Assembly (NCBI RefSeq): GCF_000735365.1
Contig: NZ_JMPL01000015.1
Span: 1-64,000 of the forward strand
Direction of reading: 5' to 3'
DNA from: Kluyvera ascorbata ATCC 33433
Lineage (GTDB): Bacteria; Pseudomonadota; Gammaproteobacteria; Enterobacterales; Enterobacteriaceae
DNA length: 64,000 nucleotides
Part shown: piece after piece, positions 37,292 to 48,016 of the stretch
How positions within the stretch are numbered: position 1 is the stretch's first letter
How the letters are laid out: each line of letters starts with the position of its first letter
Translations under genes and position numbers: made by a program
The notes under the pieces: generated by a model
Seen by the model: only the letters and a program-made list of their open reading frames with translations
Database searches by the model: none
Told to the model about the DNA's origin: nothing

Positions 37292-38773
37292 TTACGCTTC
37301 GGCGGCCAGGCGGCGGGAGCGAACTTTCACCGAATGGTACAGCCAGATAACCAGCACGACGGCGACACAGGCCAGAGCGCCCCAGGTTATCTGATCGAAC
37401 ACGTCAATGTAGGCGTTGATGGAGTAATCCACCGCGCCCGCAGCGTCGAATGAACCCTGAGAGGTCTGGTCGGCGATAATCCCTGCCACGTAGTTTGCCA
37501 CCGCACCGGAAAGCAACATATAGATGCCGGTCAGCACGCCGGTGACGCCCGGGATCTGGATGCGGGTGATTTGCGACATCGCCACCGGGTCAATAAACAG
37601 TTCGGCAAAGCCCATCACCGACAGCCCCAACAGCATCAGCGGCATGGAGGAGTGGCCGTAGCTTGCGGACAAACGTGCGCTCAGGGTCAGAATGCAGAAG
37701 CCTGCACTCATCAGGCCAAGGCCTAATGCGTATTTGCCCCACAGACGCAGATCGCGGTTGGTGGTCACTTTTTCTTTGATCAGCCAGGCCAGTACGATAC
37801 CGCACAGCATCACGGCAAAGGCGTTAACCGACTGGAACATCGCGGTTGGCACTTCATAGCCCAGCACATTACGGTTAACGAAACGGTCGATATAGAGGCT
37901 GATGGAGCTGCCGCCCTGCTGAGCAAACGCCCAGAACAGCAGGCTAAAGAAGGTCAGTACGACAATCAGGCGCAGGTCTTTACGTTGTTCGGCGGTTTCG
38001 GCACGACGATAAATTTTTGCCAGCACCACCAGACCGATGATTGACGCCACGATCAGCGCATAGACCGACCACTCTTTCCAGAACAGCACGGTAATAAACA
38101 GCGGCGCAACCACCAGCAGCACCAGCAGCCAACCCCAGTTGGGCAGCAGGAACTTCTTCGCGCACAGCACTTCTTTGTTCACACCGGCAGTGTGGGCAAA
38201 GTGACGACGGCCGCTGATGAAGATAACCAGACCCGCCAGCATACCCACTGCCGCCAGGGTGAAGCCCATGGCCCAGCTATACTGCTCCTGTGCGAAACCA
38301 CAGGCGATAGGCGCGACGATAGAACCGACGTTACCCGCCGCATAAAGCAGCGAGAAACCGCCGTCACGACGTGGATCGGTAGGTTCGTACAGTTCACCCA
38401 GCAGGCAGCTGATGTTGGATTTAAACAGCCCGTAGCCGCAGACGATAATCGCCAGCGACAGATAAAGGAACATCGGCGCCACTTCACTGGCCCCAAGCAC
38501 CATATGGCCTATGACCATGAGCAGGGCACCCAGCATCACCGCCATCCGGTTGCCGAGCACTTTATCGGCCAGATAGCCGCCAAGAATTGGCGTGACGTAA
38601 ACCAGTGAACAGTAGGCGCTGAACAGCTCGTAAGCGTGGGTATCGTTGTATTTCAGTTGATTGGTGAGATACAGGATCAGCAGTGCGCGCATGCCGTAGA
38701 AACTAAAGTATTCCCAAATTTGCAGCGCGACAACGTAGTAAATTGCCTTAGGCTGCGAATGTGATTTATTCAT
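37292..38773 (-). CDS. dtpD: Dipeptide/tripeptide:proton symporter DtpD
   Basis: 493 aa from [13 protein letters not shown] (ATG at 38773), as in E. coli. A TTG two codons upstream (38779) has better Shine-Dalgarno spacing from GAGG and could be used. POT-family inner-membrane permease with about 14 spans: the ExxER-type region [35 protein letters not shown], and [34 protein letters not shown]. Convergent with phrB, divergent from ybgI. Confidence 0.95.
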   Translation of the reverse strand: MNKSHSQPKAIYYVVALQIWEYFSFYGMRALLILYLTNQLKYNDTHAYELFSAYCSLVYVTPILGGYLADKVLGNRMAVMLGALLMVIGHMVLGASEVAPMFLYLSLAIIVCGYGLFKSNISCLLGELYEPTDPRRDGGFSLLYAAGNVGSIVAPIACGFAQEQYSWAMGFTLAAVGMLAGLVIFISGRRHFAHTAGVNKEVLCAKKFLLPNWGWLLVLLVVAPLFITVLFWKEWSVYALIVASIIGLVVLAKIYRRAETAEQRKDLRLIVVLTFFSLLFWAFAQQGGSSISLYIDRFVNRNVLGYEVPTAMFQSVNAFAVMLCGIVLAWLIKEKVTTNRDLRLWGKYALGLGLMSAGFCILTLSARLSASYGHSSMPLMLLGLSVMGFAELFIDPVAMSQITRIQIPGVTGVLTGIYMLLSGAVANYVAGIIADQTSQGSFDAAGAVDYSINAYIDVFDQITWGALACVAVVLVIWLYHSVKVRSRRLAAEA

Positions 38774-39054
38774 TACCAATTAGACCTCGAAACCCGGCAA
38801 CATCACGCTACGCAAGGCTTTGTTTCATTTATGTAATAATACGAGGATAATCGTATTATCTTTGTAATATGCGGTATGGTTGCATAAATATACATGATTT
38901 TGGTCACACAAAAACAGACAAATTGTGTTGTTTAAGCACTTATTGCGCGTAATTAAGCGGGTCCGGAAAGAGGTTAACGAATTGTGTATCGACGCAATGC
39001 GCTGGGGACGCTATTTTATCCTGTAGTAAAGCATCACTTTTGAAGAGAGCGACG

Positions 39055-39798
39055 ATGAAAAATACCGAACTAGAACAATTGATTAATGAAAAACTCAACG
39101 GTGCCGCCTTCAGCGATTACGCCCCTAACGGCCTGCAGGTTGAAGGACGTGAAACGGTGCAGAAAATTGTCACCGGCGTGACCGCCAGCCAGGCGCTGAT
39201 TGATGAGGCCGTGCGTCAGCAGGCGGATGCGGTGATCGTGCATCATGGCTATTTCTGGAAAGGTGAGTCGCCGGTGATTCGCGGTATGAAACGTAACCGT
39301 CTGAAAGCCCTGCTGGAAAACGATATTAATCTCTATGGCTGGCATTTGCCGCTGGACGCGCATCCTGAGCTGGGCAATAACGCGCAGTTGGCACAGCTTC
39401 TTGGTATCAACGTGATGGGGGAAATCGAACCGCTGGTGCCTTGGGGTGAGCTGTCGATGCCGGTATCTGGTCTGGAGCTGGCGTCGTGGATTGAAGCCCG
39501 TCTGGGGCGTAAACCGCTATGGAGTGGGGATACCGGGCCAGATAAGGTCTCTCGTATTGCCTGGTGTACCGGTGGCGGTCAGGGCTTTATCGACAGCGCA
39601 GCTCGTTTTGGCGTCGATGCGTTTATTACCGGTGAAGTGTCAGAACAGACTATTCATTCTGCCCGCGAGCAGGGGCTACACTTTTATGCAGCGGGCCACC
39701 ATGCCACGGAGCGCGGCGGTATTCGCGCCCTCGGCGAGTGGCTCACTGAAACGACCGATCTGGATGTCACCTTCGTGGACATCCCCAATCCGGCCTGA
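39055..39798 (+). CDS. ybgI: YbgI, NIF3/DUF34-family metal-binding protein
   Basis: 247 aa from ATG 39055 (GAGAGC upstream); the open frame to 39040 adds five residues without homology. Toroidal hexamer with a di-metal site in E. coli; residues visible include HHGYFWKGE (near 63), DAHPELGNN (near 101) and the C-terminal HHATERGG. Annotated in databases as GTP cyclohydrolase 1 type 2 homologue; linked to nucleic-acid or cofactor metabolism, function not settled. 15 bp before pxpB. Confidence 0.93.
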   Translation: MKNTELEQLINEKLNGAAFSDYAPNGLQVEGRETVQKIVTGVTASQALIDEAVRQQADAVIVHHGYFWKGESPVIRGMKRNRLKALLENDINLYGWHLPLDAHPELGNNAQLAQLLGINVMGEIEPLVPWGELSMPVSGLELASWIEARLGRKPLWSGDTGPDKVSRIAWCTGGGQGFIDSAARFGVDAFITGEVSEQTIHSAREQGLHFYAAGHHATERGGIRALGEWLTETTDLDVTFVDIPNPA

Positions 39799-39813
39799 TG
39801 ATGAGGGAATAAA

Positions 39814-40470
39814 GTGCAGCGAGCGCGTTGTTATCTGTTAGGTGAAACGGCTGTCGTACTGGAGCTGGAGCCGCCGGTGACGCTGGCGGCGCAGAAACGA
39901 GTCTGGCGTTTGGCTCAGCGGGCGGCAAAGTTGCCGGACGTGGTGGACGTCATTCCGGGCATGAATAATATCACGGTCACGCTACGTGACCCGCAGAGCC
40001 TGGCGCTGGATGCGATTGAACGTCTTCAGCGCTGGTGGGAAGAGAGCGAAGCCCTGGAGCCTGAATTTCGGGCCATTGATATTCCCGTAATTTACGGCGG
40101 TGAACAGGGGCCTGATCTTCCTGAAGTGGCCCACATTAGCGGCCTGACGCCGCGGCAGGTGGTGGAGCTGCACGCATCGGTTGACTACGTCGTGTGGTTC
40201 CTCGGCTTCCAGCCGGGTTTTCCGTATCTCGGTGGGCTGCCGGAACCCCTGAGAATGCCACGTCGCGCCGAGCCGCGGTTAAAAGTACCCGCGGGCTCCT
40301 TGGGCATCGGTGGCCAGCAAACCGGAATTTATCCACTGTCCACGCCGGGCGGCTGGCAGCTGATTGGCCGCACTTCTTTGCCGCTGTTCTCGCCTAATCG
40401 TGAGGAGCCGATTTTACTACGCCCCGGTGATACGGTGCGCTTTGTGCCGCAAAAGGAGGGCGTATGCTGA
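39814..40470 (+). CDS. pxpB: 5-oxoprolinase subunit B (PxpB, YbgJ)
   Basis: 218 aa, GTG start with GAGGG upstream. Kinase-inhibitor/AHS1 domain: PGMNNITV near 48, [20 protein letters not shown] near 126-146, [23 protein letters not shown] near 167-190. With PxpA and PxpC cleaves 5-oxoproline (a damage product of glutamine/glutamate) to glutamate using ATP. Its stop overlaps the pxpC start. Confidence 0.95.
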   Translation: MQRARCYLLGETAVVLELEPPVTLAAQKRVWRLAQRAAKLPDVVDVIPGMNNITVTLRDPQSLALDAIERLQRWWEESEALEPEFRAIDIPVIYGGEQGPDLPEVAHISGLTPRQVVELHASVDYVVWFLGFQPGFPYLGGLPEPLRMPRRAEPRLKVPAGSLGIGGQQTGIYPLSTPGGWQLIGRTSLPLFSPNREEPILLRPGDTVRFVPQKEGVC

Positions 40471-41396
40471 AGGTGACTCGTGCAGGCATGTATACCTCGG
40501 TTCAGGATGCAGGCCGCGAAGGATTACGGCAGTTCGGCGTAAGCCGCTGCGGGGCGTTGGATAAACCGGCGCTGGTAACGGCGAACCTGTTGGTTGGTAA
40601 TGATGCCAACGCCGCGGCGCTGGAGATAACTCTGGGCATGGCAACCTTCACCTTTGTGCGTGAAGGTTGGTTTGCCCTTACCGGGGCAGGCTGCGAAGCC
40701 ACGCTCGACGGTGAGGCGGTGTGGAGCGGCTGGCGGCACTGGACGAAAGCCGGGCAGACACTGACGCTCAAGCGTCCGAAGCACGGTATTCGTAGCTATC
40801 TGGCGCTGTCTGGCGGCATTGATGTGCCTGCCGTGATGGGCTCACGTAGTACCGATCTTAACGTCGGCGTAGGCGGCTTCGAAGGTCGGTGTTTGCAAGA
40901 TGGTGATGTGCTGCCATTGGGTCAACCTGTGCGTACGTTCCGCGAGCCACGCGGCGTCAAGCCGCTTATCGCCAGCAACCGTATTCGTGCGCTGCCGGGG
41001 CCGGAATATCAGGAGTTTGACGCCACTTCTCAGGAGACCTTCTGGCGATCTCCGTGGCAGTTAAGTCCGCAAAGTAACCGCATGGGTTACCGTCTGAAAG
41101 GGCAGCCGCTGGTGCGTGACAACGTTCGCGAGCTGGTATCTCATGGTCTGGTGCTTGGCGTGGTTCAGGTGCCGCATAATGGCCAGCCCATTGTGTTGAT
41201 GAACGACGCGCAGACCACCGGGGGGTATCCGCGTATTGCCTGCATTATCGAGGCCGACATGTTTCAACTGGCGCAAATCCCGCTCGGACAGCCGATACAC
41301 TTTATCCAGTGTTCGCTGGAAGAGGCGCTAAAAGCGCGACACGATCAGCAGCGTTATCTGGAACAACTGGCCTGGCGACTGAATGATGACGATTGA
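40464..41396 (+). CDS. pxpC: 5-oxoprolinase subunit C (PxpC, YbgK)
   Basis: 310 aa, AHS2 (carboxyltransferase-like) domain: starts [20 protein letters not shown], then [13 protein letters not shown] and [24 protein letters not shown], and the C-terminal [16 protein letters not shown]. Overlaps pxpB by 7 bp and pxpA by 11 bp, so the three subunits are translated together. Confidence 0.95.
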   Translation: MLKVTRAGMYTSVQDAGREGLRQFGVSRCGALDKPALVTANLLVGNDANAAALEITLGMATFTFVREGWFALTGAGCEATLDGEAVWSGWRHWTKAGQTLTLKRPKHGIRSYLALSGGIDVPAVMGSRSTDLNVGVGGFEGRCLQDGDVLPLGQPVRTFREPRGVKPLIASNRIRALPGPEYQEFDATSQETFWRSPWQLSPQSNRMGYRLKGQPLVRDNVRELVSHGLVLGVVQVPHNGQPIVLMNDAQTTGGYPRIACIIEADMFQLAQIPLGQPIHFIQCSLEEALKARHDQQRYLEQLAWRLNDDD

Positions 41397-42120
41397 TCTT
41401 AACGCCGACCTCGGTGAAGGCGCGGCTAGCGATGCAGAACTGCTCACGCTGGTGTCATCGGCCAATATAGCCTGCGGCTTTCACGCTGGGGATGCAAGCA
41501 CGATGCTGACCTGTGTACGTGCCGCGCTGAGAAATGGCGTGGCCGTGGGGGCGCACCCAAGCTTCCCCGACCGGGAAAATTTTGGCCGTACCGCGATGCA
41601 GCTACCGCCGGAAACGGTCTATGCCCAGACGTTGTATCAAATCGGTGCGCTGTCGGCGATAGTCCAGGCTGAAGGCGGCGTACTGCGTCACGTGAAGCCG
41701 CACGGTATGCTCTATAACCAGGCCGCTAAAGACCCTGCTTTAGCGGACGCTATCGCTAAGGCGGTGTTCGCGGCCAATCCGATGCTTATTCTGGTCGGCC
41801 TGGCGGGAAGCGAACTGATTCACGCCGGAACGCGCTACGGACTCGCCACGCGTCAGGAAGTGTTTGCCGACCGCGGCTATCAGTCTGACGGTTCTCTGGT
41901 ACCCCGCGGCCAGCCGGGCGCGTTGATTAGCGATGAAGACCAGGCGCTGGCGCAAACGCTGGAGATGGTGCAGCGCGGGCGAGTGAGAAGCGTTGACGGT
42001 CAGTGGTCCAGGGTAACGGCGGAAACGGTCTGCTTACACGGCGATGGCTCACATGCGCTGGCGTTCGCTCGTCGCTTGCGGCGTGAATTTACGGCGCAGG
42101 GTATTCAGATAACGGCATGA
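41386..42120 (+). CDS. pxpA: 5-oxoprolinase subunit A (PxpA, YbgL)
   Basis: 244 aa from the second of two ATGs ([12 protein letters not shown]), the E. coli length. LamB/YcsF-fold: [60 protein letters not shown]. The final subunit of the ATP-dependent 5-oxoprolinase. No clear terminator directly after it; a hok locus follows. Confidence 0.95.
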   Translation: MTIDLNADLGEGAASDAELLTLVSSANIACGFHAGDASTMLTCVRAALRNGVAVGAHPSFPDRENFGRTAMQLPPETVYAQTLYQIGALSAIVQAEGGVLRHVKPHGMLYNQAAKDPALADAIAKAVFAANPMLILVGLAGSELIHAGTRYGLATRQEVFADRGYQSDGSLVPRGQPGALISDEDQALAQTLEMVQRGRVRSVDGQWSRVTAETVCLHGDGSHALAFARRLRREFTAQGIQITA

Positions 42121-42239
42121 TGTTGTTAAGCGAGCACTGACAAACCCACTGGTAATTCGGAATTCATCAAGGCTGAAACGGGCGGGTATTGCAGTACACT
42201 CTCGGCGGGTGCTTGAGGCTATTTGTCTCAGGCATTAGC

Positions 42240-42318
42240 CGAAAGGCAGATAGAGAAAAGCCCCAGATAACCTTCAACGTCTTGCAGGACGTTAAACATT
42301 AATCTGAGGCCAAATCTA
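42240..42318 (-). ncRNA. Possible Sok-type antisense RNA
   Basis: Region antisense to the mok translation start in a Hok locus, where Sok RNAs lie. Leftward sequence has the stem AACGTCC-TGCA-AGACGTT and then GGGGCTTTT. I cannot identify a convincing -35/-10 for it, so ends and strand activity are tentative. Confidence 0.4.
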
Positions 42319-42528
42319 ATGCTAGACCCATTAAGGTTAGCCTCTTACCGACCTTCGGGTCAAGGAGTAGCAGGCTATGAAACAGGAAAAGGCGATGGTT
42401 ATCGCCCTGATTGTTATCTGTATCACTTTCGTTCTGGTGGTGCTGATCACAAGAGAAGATCTCTGCGAGGTACGGCTCCGAACCGGCCACGCGGAGCTCG
42501 CTGTCTTCACAGCTTACGAATCTGTTAA
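42319..42528 (+). CDS. Mok-like overlapping ORF coupled to hok
   Basis: 69 codons, ATG 42319 with GAGG nine bases upstream; overlaps almost all of hok in another frame. In type I hok/sok systems, hok is translated only through the overlapping mok frame, and Sok blocks mok. The product itself (MLDPLRLASYRPSGQG...) has no recognisable domain; the regulatory role is inferred from geometry. Confidence 0.6.
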   Translation: MLDPLRLASYRPSGQGVAGYETGKGDGYRPDCYLYHFRSGGADHKRRSLRGTAPNRPRGARCLHSLRIC

Positions 42529-42532
42529 GTAA
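42377..42532 (+). CDS. Hok/Gef family type I toxin
   Basis: 51 aa: MKQEKAMVIALIVICITFVL, then VVLITREDLCEVRLRTGHAELAVF and TAYESVK (read continuously). It has the Hok signature: N-terminal membrane helix, conserved Cys15 and DLCE (Cys30), RTG, ELAVFTAYE. Depolarises the inner membrane when expressed. AAGGAG nine bases upstream. Located between pxpA and nei, where E. coli K-12 has no hok. A terminator follows immediately. Confidence 0.9.
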   Translation: MKQEKAMVIALIVICITFVLVVLITREDLCEVRLRTGHAELAVFTAYESVK

Positions 42533-42537
42533 GAGCG

Positions 42538-42568
42538 CCGGCGGGGAGTCATCCCCGCCTTTTTTCGG
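42538..42568 (+). terminator. Terminator of the hok transcript
   Basis: GGCGGGGA-GTCA-TCCCCGCCTTTTTT, starting about 9 bp after the hok stop. Confidence 0.88.
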
Positions 42569-42676
42569 TGTTGTTGCTATCCTCATGCACCCGTTCTTGT
42601 ATTCGACGCGCCGTGTGCGAGCCAAACGTATTATTGATAATATTGTTGCCTTGACGTTTGAAAGGGAGCCATCACT

Positions 42677-43468
42677 ATGCCTGAAGGTCCAGAGATCCGC
42701 CGGGCGGCGGACAGCCTGGAAAAGGCGATTCAGGATAAACCGCTGACTGAAGTCTGGTTTGCCTACCCTGAATTATCCTCTTATGCCCCCGATCTGATAG
42801 GCCAGCACGTCACCCACGTTGAAACCCGCGGTAAAGCGCTGCTGACCCATTTTTCTGGTGGCCTGACGCTCTACAGCCACAATCAACTCTACGGCGTGTG
42901 GCGAGTGGTTAATGCCGGGGAGATGCCAGATACCACGCGGGTGCTGCGGGTAAAATTACAAACCGCGGACAAAGCGATTCTGCTCTACAGCGCTTCTGAT
43001 ATTGAGATGCTGACGCCAGAGCAGGTAAAAACGCACCCGTTTTTACTACGTGTCGGGCCCGATGTGCTTGATATGGCCTTAACGCCGGAGGCGGTAAAAG
43101 CGCGGCTGCTGTCGGCAAAATTCCGCAACCGCCAGTTCTCTGGCCTGTTGTTGGATCAGGCGTTTCTTGCGGGGCTGGGTAACTATCTTCGGGTTGAGAT
43201 CCTCTGGCAGGTGAGATTAACCGGGAATCATAAAGCTTCGCAGCTGGATGAACAGCAGCTTGAGGCGCTGTCGCATGCGCTGCTCGACATTCCTCGGCTC
43301 TCCTACAACACGCGCGGGCAGGTGGATGATAACAAGCATCACGGCGCGTTGTTCAGCTTTAAGGTGTTTCATCGCGATGGCGAGGCGTGCGAGCGCTGCG
43401 GTGGCATTATTGAGAAGACGATGCTGTCCTCAAGACCGTTTTATTGGTGTCCGGGGTGTCAGCATTAA
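42677..43468 (+). CDS. nei: Endonuclease VIII (oxidised-pyrimidine DNA glycosylase/AP lyase)
   Basis: 263 aa. Fpg/Nei family: the catalytic N-terminus [17 protein letters not shown] (P2, E3), K near 53 in RGKALL, H2TH region [16 protein letters not shown] (about 165-180), and the C-terminal zinc finger [24 protein letters not shown]. Removes oxidised pyrimidines such as thymine glycol. GGGAG before the ATG. Confidence 0.97.
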   Translation: MPEGPEIRRAADSLEKAIQDKPLTEVWFAYPELSSYAPDLIGQHVTHVETRGKALLTHFSGGLTLYSHNQLYGVWRVVNAGEMPDTTRVLRVKLQTADKAILLYSASDIEMLTPEQVKTHPFLLRVGPDVLDMALTPEAVKARLLSAKFRNRQFSGLLLDQAFLAGLGNYLRVEILWQVRLTGNHKASQLDEQQLEALSHALLDIPRLSYNTRGQVDDNKHHGALFSFKVFHRDGEACERCGGIIEKTMLSSRPFYWCPGCQH

Positions 43469-43525
43469 GCGGTGAGATCTCCCGGGCGAGCGCAGCGACC
43501 CCGAGAAAAACGCCCACCACAGCCA

Positions 43526-43556
43526 TAAAAAAAGCGCCCGCAGGCGCTTTTTTACT
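43526..43556. terminator. Bidirectional terminator between nei and gltA
   Basis: AAAAAAAGCGCCCGC-AGGCGCTTTTTT type hairpin flanked by A- and T-runs; separates convergent nei and gltA. Confidence 0.85.
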
Positions 43557-43569
43557 CTCAAACTCTCGA

Positions 43570-44853
43570 TTACTTCTTGAGGTCTGATTTGAAGTCACGC
43601 TGCGTATAGCCAGTGTACAGCTGACGCGGACGCGCAATCTTCATGCCGTCGGTGTGCATTTCGTTCCAGTGCGCAATCCAGCCAATGGTACGCGCCATCG
43701 CGAAGATAACGGTAAACATGGACGATGGAATACCCATCGCTTTCAGGATGATACCGGAGTAGAAATCGACGTTCGGATACAGTTTCTTCTCGATGAAGTA
43801 CGGGTCGTTCAGCGCAATGTGCTCAAGCTCCATCGCCACTTCCAGCAGATCATCTTTAGTGCCCAGTTCTTTCAGCACTTCGTGGCAGGTTTCACGCATC
43901 ACGGTGGCACGCGGGTCATAGTTCTTGTAGACACGGTGACCGAAGCCCATCAGGCGGAAAGAGTCGTTCTTATCTTTCGCACGACGCACGAATTCAGGGA
44001 TGTGCTCAACGGAGCTGATCTCTTCGAGCATCTTCAGTGCTGCTTCGTTGGCACCACCGTGTGCTGGCCCCCACAGAGAAGCGATACCGGCCGCGATACA
44101 CGCGAACGGGTTAGCACCAGAAGAACCGGCGGTACGCACGGTAGAGGTGGATGCGTTCTGCTCGTGGTCAGCATGCAGGATCAGAATACGATCCATCGCG
44201 CGTTCCAGGACCGGGTTCACTTCGTAATCTTCGCATGGGGTCGCGAACATCATACGCAGGAAGTTACCGGCGTAGGAGAGGTCGTTGCGTGGATACACAA
44301 ACGGCTGACCGATGGAATATTTGTAGCACATCGCGGCCATGGTTGGCATTTTCGACAGCAGGCGGAATGCGGCAATTTCGCGATGACGCGGGTTATTCAC
44401 ATCCAGAGAGTCGTGATAGAACGCCGCCAGCGCACCGGTAATCCCGCACATCACCGCCATAGGGTGAGAGTCGCGACGGAACGCATGGAATAAACGGGTG
44501 ATCTGCTCGTGGATCATGGTGTGGCGAGTTACGGTAGTCGTGAACTCGTCAAATTCAGCCTGGGACGGTTTTTCACCGTACAGCAGGATGTAGCACACTT
44601 CGAGATAGTTAGATTCTGTGGCTAACTGATCGATAGGGAAGCCGCGGTGCAGCAAAATCCCTTCGTCGCCATCAATAAAAGTAATCTTAGACTCGCAAGA
44701 TGCGGTAGAGGTAAAACCAGGGTCAAAGGTAAAAATGCCTTTCGAACCCAGACTACGGATATCAAGAACATCCTGACCGAGCGTGCCTTTTAGCACATCC
44801 AGTTCAATAGCAGTATCACCTGATAGAGTGATTTTTGCCTTCGTATCAGCCAT
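43570..44853 (-). CDS. gltA: Citrate synthase (type II, NADH-sensitive)
   Basis: 427 aa, the E. coli length. Condenses oxaloacetate and acetyl-CoA. Catalytic His in [11 protein letters not shown] near 226, [28 protein letters not shown], His in [13 protein letters not shown] near 306, and Asp in [10 protein letters not shown] near 363. Divergent from sdhCDAB-sucABCD over a 651-bp regulatory gap (44854-45504) in which I see no other gene. Confidence 0.98.
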   Translation of the reverse strand: MADTKAKITLSGDTAIELDVLKGTLGQDVLDIRSLGSKGIFTFDPGFTSTASCESKITFIDGDEGILLHRGFPIDQLATESNYLEVCYILLYGEKPSQAEFDEFTTTVTRHTMIHEQITRLFHAFRRDSHPMAVMCGITGALAAFYHDSLDVNNPRHREIAAFRLLSKMPTMAAMCYKYSIGQPFVYPRNDLSYAGNFLRMMFATPCEDYEVNPVLERAMDRILILHADHEQNASTSTVRTAGSSGANPFACIAAGIASLWGPAHGGANEAALKMLEEISSVEHIPEFVRRAKDKNDSFRLMGFGHRVYKNYDPRATVMRETCHEVLKELGTKDDLLEVAMELEHIALNDPYFIEKKLYPNVDFYSGIILKAMGIPSSMFTVIFAMARTIGWIAHWNEMHTDGMKIARPRQLYTGYTQRDFKSDLKK

Positions 44854-45250
44854 TTACGGTCTCCTTAGCGCCTTTTTGCTTAAGACTGCTGGATGCCGGA
44901 TTTGCAATTCAAAACATATTTCGACGTTGCCAGTTTGTTATTTGGCTCACGGCTCTGCTGTAGAGATGAAGCGAGGGTACAGAGCAAGGGCGCTTGACGG
45001 TGCACGTCTAATCTACAGTGAAACAACAGCAAATCAGGGTCTTAGCAATCCGATGATTCAAACCTGTATAACACTAATAACTGTCCTGATAAGTTCGGTC
45101 AATACCGTCACACTGTTACATAACTTATTATCAGGTGAAAGAGTGACCCCATAACTTTTGAGCATTATATGCTTTTACAGGTGATGGTTGTAACAATAAT
45201 GTTTAATATTTGTCAAATCACGTGATTAATTTTTAAAAAATTGTTTTAAT

Positions 45251-45266
45251 CGTGAGCATGATCACT
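45251..45266. promoter_or_regulatory. CRP-cAMP site in the gltA-sdhC gap
   Basis: CGTGA-GCATGA-TCACT, perfect GTGA-N6-TCAC core, about 80 bp upstream of the inferred sdh start. Fits the known catabolite control of the TCA operon. Confidence 0.65.
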
Positions 45267-45303
45267 GTTCTGCATAAAACCGGACAAACTATATGTAGGT
45301 TAA

Positions 45304-45332
45304 TTGTAATGATTTTGTGAACGGCCTATACT
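45304..45332 (+). promoter_or_regulatory. sdhCDAB-sucABCD promoter
   Basis: TTGTAA, 17 bp, TATACT; same position and near-identical sequence to the mapped E. coli sdh promoter. It implies a leader of about 165 nt before sdhC, the region targeted by sRNAs in E. coli. Confidence 0.75.
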
Positions 45333-45504
45333 GCCGCCAGGTCTCCGGAATACCCTGCAATCCCGAGCCACCCAGCGTTTTAACGTGTCGATTTAGCATC
45401 TGTGAGCAGATTTAACCATGACGCGAAGTTATAGAAAGGACGCTGCTTGACCCGCCTGCGGACCGGAGGAAGGAAATAATAAGAACAGCATGTGGGCGTT
45501 ATTC

Positions 45505-45894
45505 ATGATAAGAAATGTGAAAAAACAAAGACCTGTCAATCTGGATTTGACAACAATCCGGTTCCCAATAACAGCGATAGCGTCCATTCTCCATCGCGTA
45601 TCCGGTGTGATCACGTTTGTGGCGGTCGGTATTTTGCTATGGCTGCTGGGCACCAGTCTCTCCTCCCCGGAAGGCTTCCTGACCGCTTCCTCTATTATGA
45701 GCAGCTTCTTCGTTAAATTCATTATGTGGGGCATCCTTACTGCGCTGGCGTATCACGCTGTCGTAGGTATTCGTCACGTGTTAATGGATTTCGGTTATAT
45801 CGAAGAAACCCTCGAAGCCGGTCAGCGCTCTGCGAAAATTTCTTTTGTTATTACTGTCGTGCTTTCAATTCTTGCAGGAGTCCTCGTATGGTAA
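45505..45894 (+). CDS. sdhC: Succinate dehydrogenase cytochrome b556 subunit
   Basis: 129 aa from [15 protein letters not shown], the E. coli start; an in-frame ATG 15 bp upstream is not used there. Three membrane helices; S27/R31-type quinone site in [11 protein letters not shown] and heme ligand His in [12 protein letters not shown]. Start of an eight-gene operon; its end overlaps sdhD by 7 bp. Confidence 0.97.
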   Translation: MIRNVKKQRPVNLDLTTIRFPITAIASILHRVSGVITFVAVGILLWLLGTSLSSPEGFLTASSIMSSFFVKFIMWGILTALAYHAVVGIRHVLMDFGYIEETLEAGQRSAKISFVITVVLSILAGVLVW

Positions 45895-46235
45895 GCAACG
45901 CCTCAGCATTAGGACGCAACGGCGTACATGACTTCATCCTCGTTCGCGCCACCGCTATTGTCCTGACTCTGTACATCATCTACATGGTGGGTTTTTTTGC
46001 GATTCACGGTGAAGTCACCTGGGAAATCTGGAGCGGTTTCTTTGCCTCTGCGTTCACTAAAGTGTTCACCCTGCTGGCTCTGTTTTCTATCTTGATTCAT
46101 GCCTGGATCGGCATGTGGCAGGTGTTGACCGACTACGTTAAACCACTGGCTCTGCGCCTGACGCTGCAACTGGTTATTGTTGTGGCCCTGCTGGTTTACG
46201 TTATCTATGGATTTGTTGTGGTGTGGGGTGTGTGA
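45888..46235 (+). CDS. sdhD: Succinate dehydrogenase membrane anchor
   Basis: 115 aa from [18 protein letters not shown] (ATG 45888, AGGAG upstream). Three membrane helices; H71-type heme ligand in [11 protein letters not shown] and the quinone Tyr in [10 protein letters not shown]. Overlaps sdhC at its start and sdhA at its stop (TGATG). Confidence 0.97.
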   Translation: MVSNASALGRNGVHDFILVRATAIVLTLYIIYMVGFFAIHGEVTWEIWSGFFASAFTKVFTLLALFSILIHAWIGMWQVLTDYVKPLALRLTLQLVIVVALLVYVIYGFVVVWGV

Positions 46236-48001
46236 TGAAACTGCCAGTCAGAGAATTTGATGCTGTTGTGATTGGTGCCGGTGGCGCAGGTATGCGCGCG
46301 GCGCTGCAAATTTCCCAAAGCGGCCAGACTTGTGCGCTGCTGTCTAAAGTGTTCCCAACCCGTTCCCATACCGTATCTGCGCAAGGTGGTATCACCGTTG
46401 CGCTCGGTAATACCCATGAAGATAACTGGGAATGGCACATGTACGACACCGTAAAAGGGTCGGACTACATCGGTGACCAGGACGCTATTGAATACATGTG
46501 TAAGACCGGGCCGGAAGCGATTCTGGAACTGGACCACATGGGGCTGCCGTTCTCCCGTCTGGAGAATGGGACCATCTATCAACGTCCGTTTGGCGGTCAG
46601 TCGAAAAACTTCGGCGGCGAGCAGGCGGCACGTACCGCAGCGGCGGCTGACCGTACCGGTCACGCACTGCTGCACACGCTTTATCAACAGAATTTGAAAA
46701 ACCACACCACTATTTTCTCCGAGTGGTATGCGCTGGACCTGGTGAAAAATGCCGATGGTGCCGTTGTGGGTTGTACCGCACTGTGCATCGAAACCGGTGA
46801 AGTGGTTTACTTCAAAGCGCGCGCAACCGTGCTGGCAACCGGCGGGGCAGGGCGTATTTATCAGTCCACCACTAACGCCCACATCAATACCGGTGACGGC
46901 GTTGGTATGGCTATTCGCGCCGGTGTTCCGGTGCAGGATATGGAAATGTGGCAGTTCCACCCAACCGGTATCGCCGGCGCGGGCGTTCTGGTGACAGAAG
47001 GCTGCCGTGGTGAAGGTGGTTACCTGCTGAACAAACACGGTGAGCGCTTCATGGAGCGTTATGCGCCGAATGCGAAAGACCTGGCGGGTCGTGACGTGGT
47101 GGCGCGCTCCATCATGATCGAAATCCGTGAAGGTCGTGGCTGTGACGGCCCATGGGGTCCACACGCCAAGCTGAAGCTGGATCACCTGGGTAAAGAGGTG
47201 CTGGAATCCCGTCTGCCGGGCATTCTGGAGCTGTCTCGTACCTTCGCACACGTTGACCCGGTTAAAGAACCTATTCCGGTTATCCCAACCTGCCACTACA
47301 TGATGGGCGGTATTCCGACCAAAGTAAGCGGTCAGGCGCTGACCGTGAACGAGCAGGGCGAAGATGTAGTGATTCCTGGCCTGTTCGCAGTAGGTGAAAT
47401 TGCCTGCGTATCCGTTCACGGTGCAAACCGTCTGGGCGGTAACTCGCTGCTTGACCTGGTGGTCTTTGGCCGCGCTGTGGGCCTGCATCTGCAAGAGTCT
47501 ATCGCCGAGCAGGGCGTACTGCGTGATGCGACCGAAGAAGAAATCGACGCTTCTCTGGAACGTCTGAATCGCTGGAACGGTAACCGTGACGGTGAAGATC
47601 CGGTCGAAATTCGCAAAGCGCTACAGGAATGTATGCAGCATAACTTCTCGGTATTCCGTGAAGGCGATGCGATGGCCAAAGGTCTTGAGCAACTGAAAGC
47701 GATTCGCGAGCGTCTGAAAAATGCCCGTCTTGATGACACCTCAAGCGAATTCAACACTCAGCGCGTTGAGTGTCTGGAGCTGGATAACCTGATGGAAACG
47801 GCTTACGCCACCGCGGTGTCTGCAAACTTCCGTACCGAAAGCCGTGGCGCACACAGCCGCTTCGACTTCCCGGATCGTGATGATGAAAACTGGCTGTGCC
47901 ACTCCCTGTATCTGCCAGAGTCGGAATCCATGACGCGTCGTAGCGTCAATATGGAACCGAAACTGCGTCCGGCATTCCCGCCGAAGATTCGTACTTATTA
48001 A
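46235..48001 (+). CDS. sdhA: Succinate dehydrogenase flavoprotein subunit
   Basis: 588 aa from [14 protein letters not shown] (46235). FAD is covalently attached to H45 in [10 protein letters not shown]; dinucleotide fold [11 protein letters not shown]; substrate residues in [11 protein letters not shown] and RDVVARS; C-terminal [14 protein letters not shown] overlaps the sdhD stop. Confidence 0.98.
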   Translation: MKLPVREFDAVVIGAGGAGMRAALQISQSGQTCALLSKVFPTRSHTVSAQGGITVALGNTHEDNWEWHMYDTVKGSDYIGDQDAIEYMCKTGPEAILELDHMGLPFSRLENGTIYQRPFGGQSKNFGGEQAARTAAAADRTGHALLHTLYQQNLKNHTTIFSEWYALDLVKNADGAVVGCTALCIETGEVVYFKARATVLATGGAGRIYQSTTNAHINTGDGVGMAIRAGVPVQDMEMWQFHPTGIAGAGVLVTEGCRGEGGYLLNKHGERFMERYAPNAKDLAGRDVVARSIMIEIREGRGCDGPWGPHAKLKLDHLGKEVLESRLPGILELSRTFAHVDPVKEPIPVIPTCHYMMGGIPTKVSGQALTVNEQGEDVVIPGLFAVGEIACVSVHGANRLGGNSLLDLVVFGRAVGLHLQESIAEQGVLRDATEEEIDASLERLNRWNGNRDGEDPVEIRKALQECMQHNFSVFREGDAMAKGLEQLKAIRERLKNARLDDTSSEFNTQRVECLELDNLMETAYATAVSANFRTESRGAHSRFDFPDRDDENWLCHSLYLPESESMTRRSVNMEPKLRPAFPPKIRTY

Positions 48002-48016
48002 TGCGGAGACAGGAAT

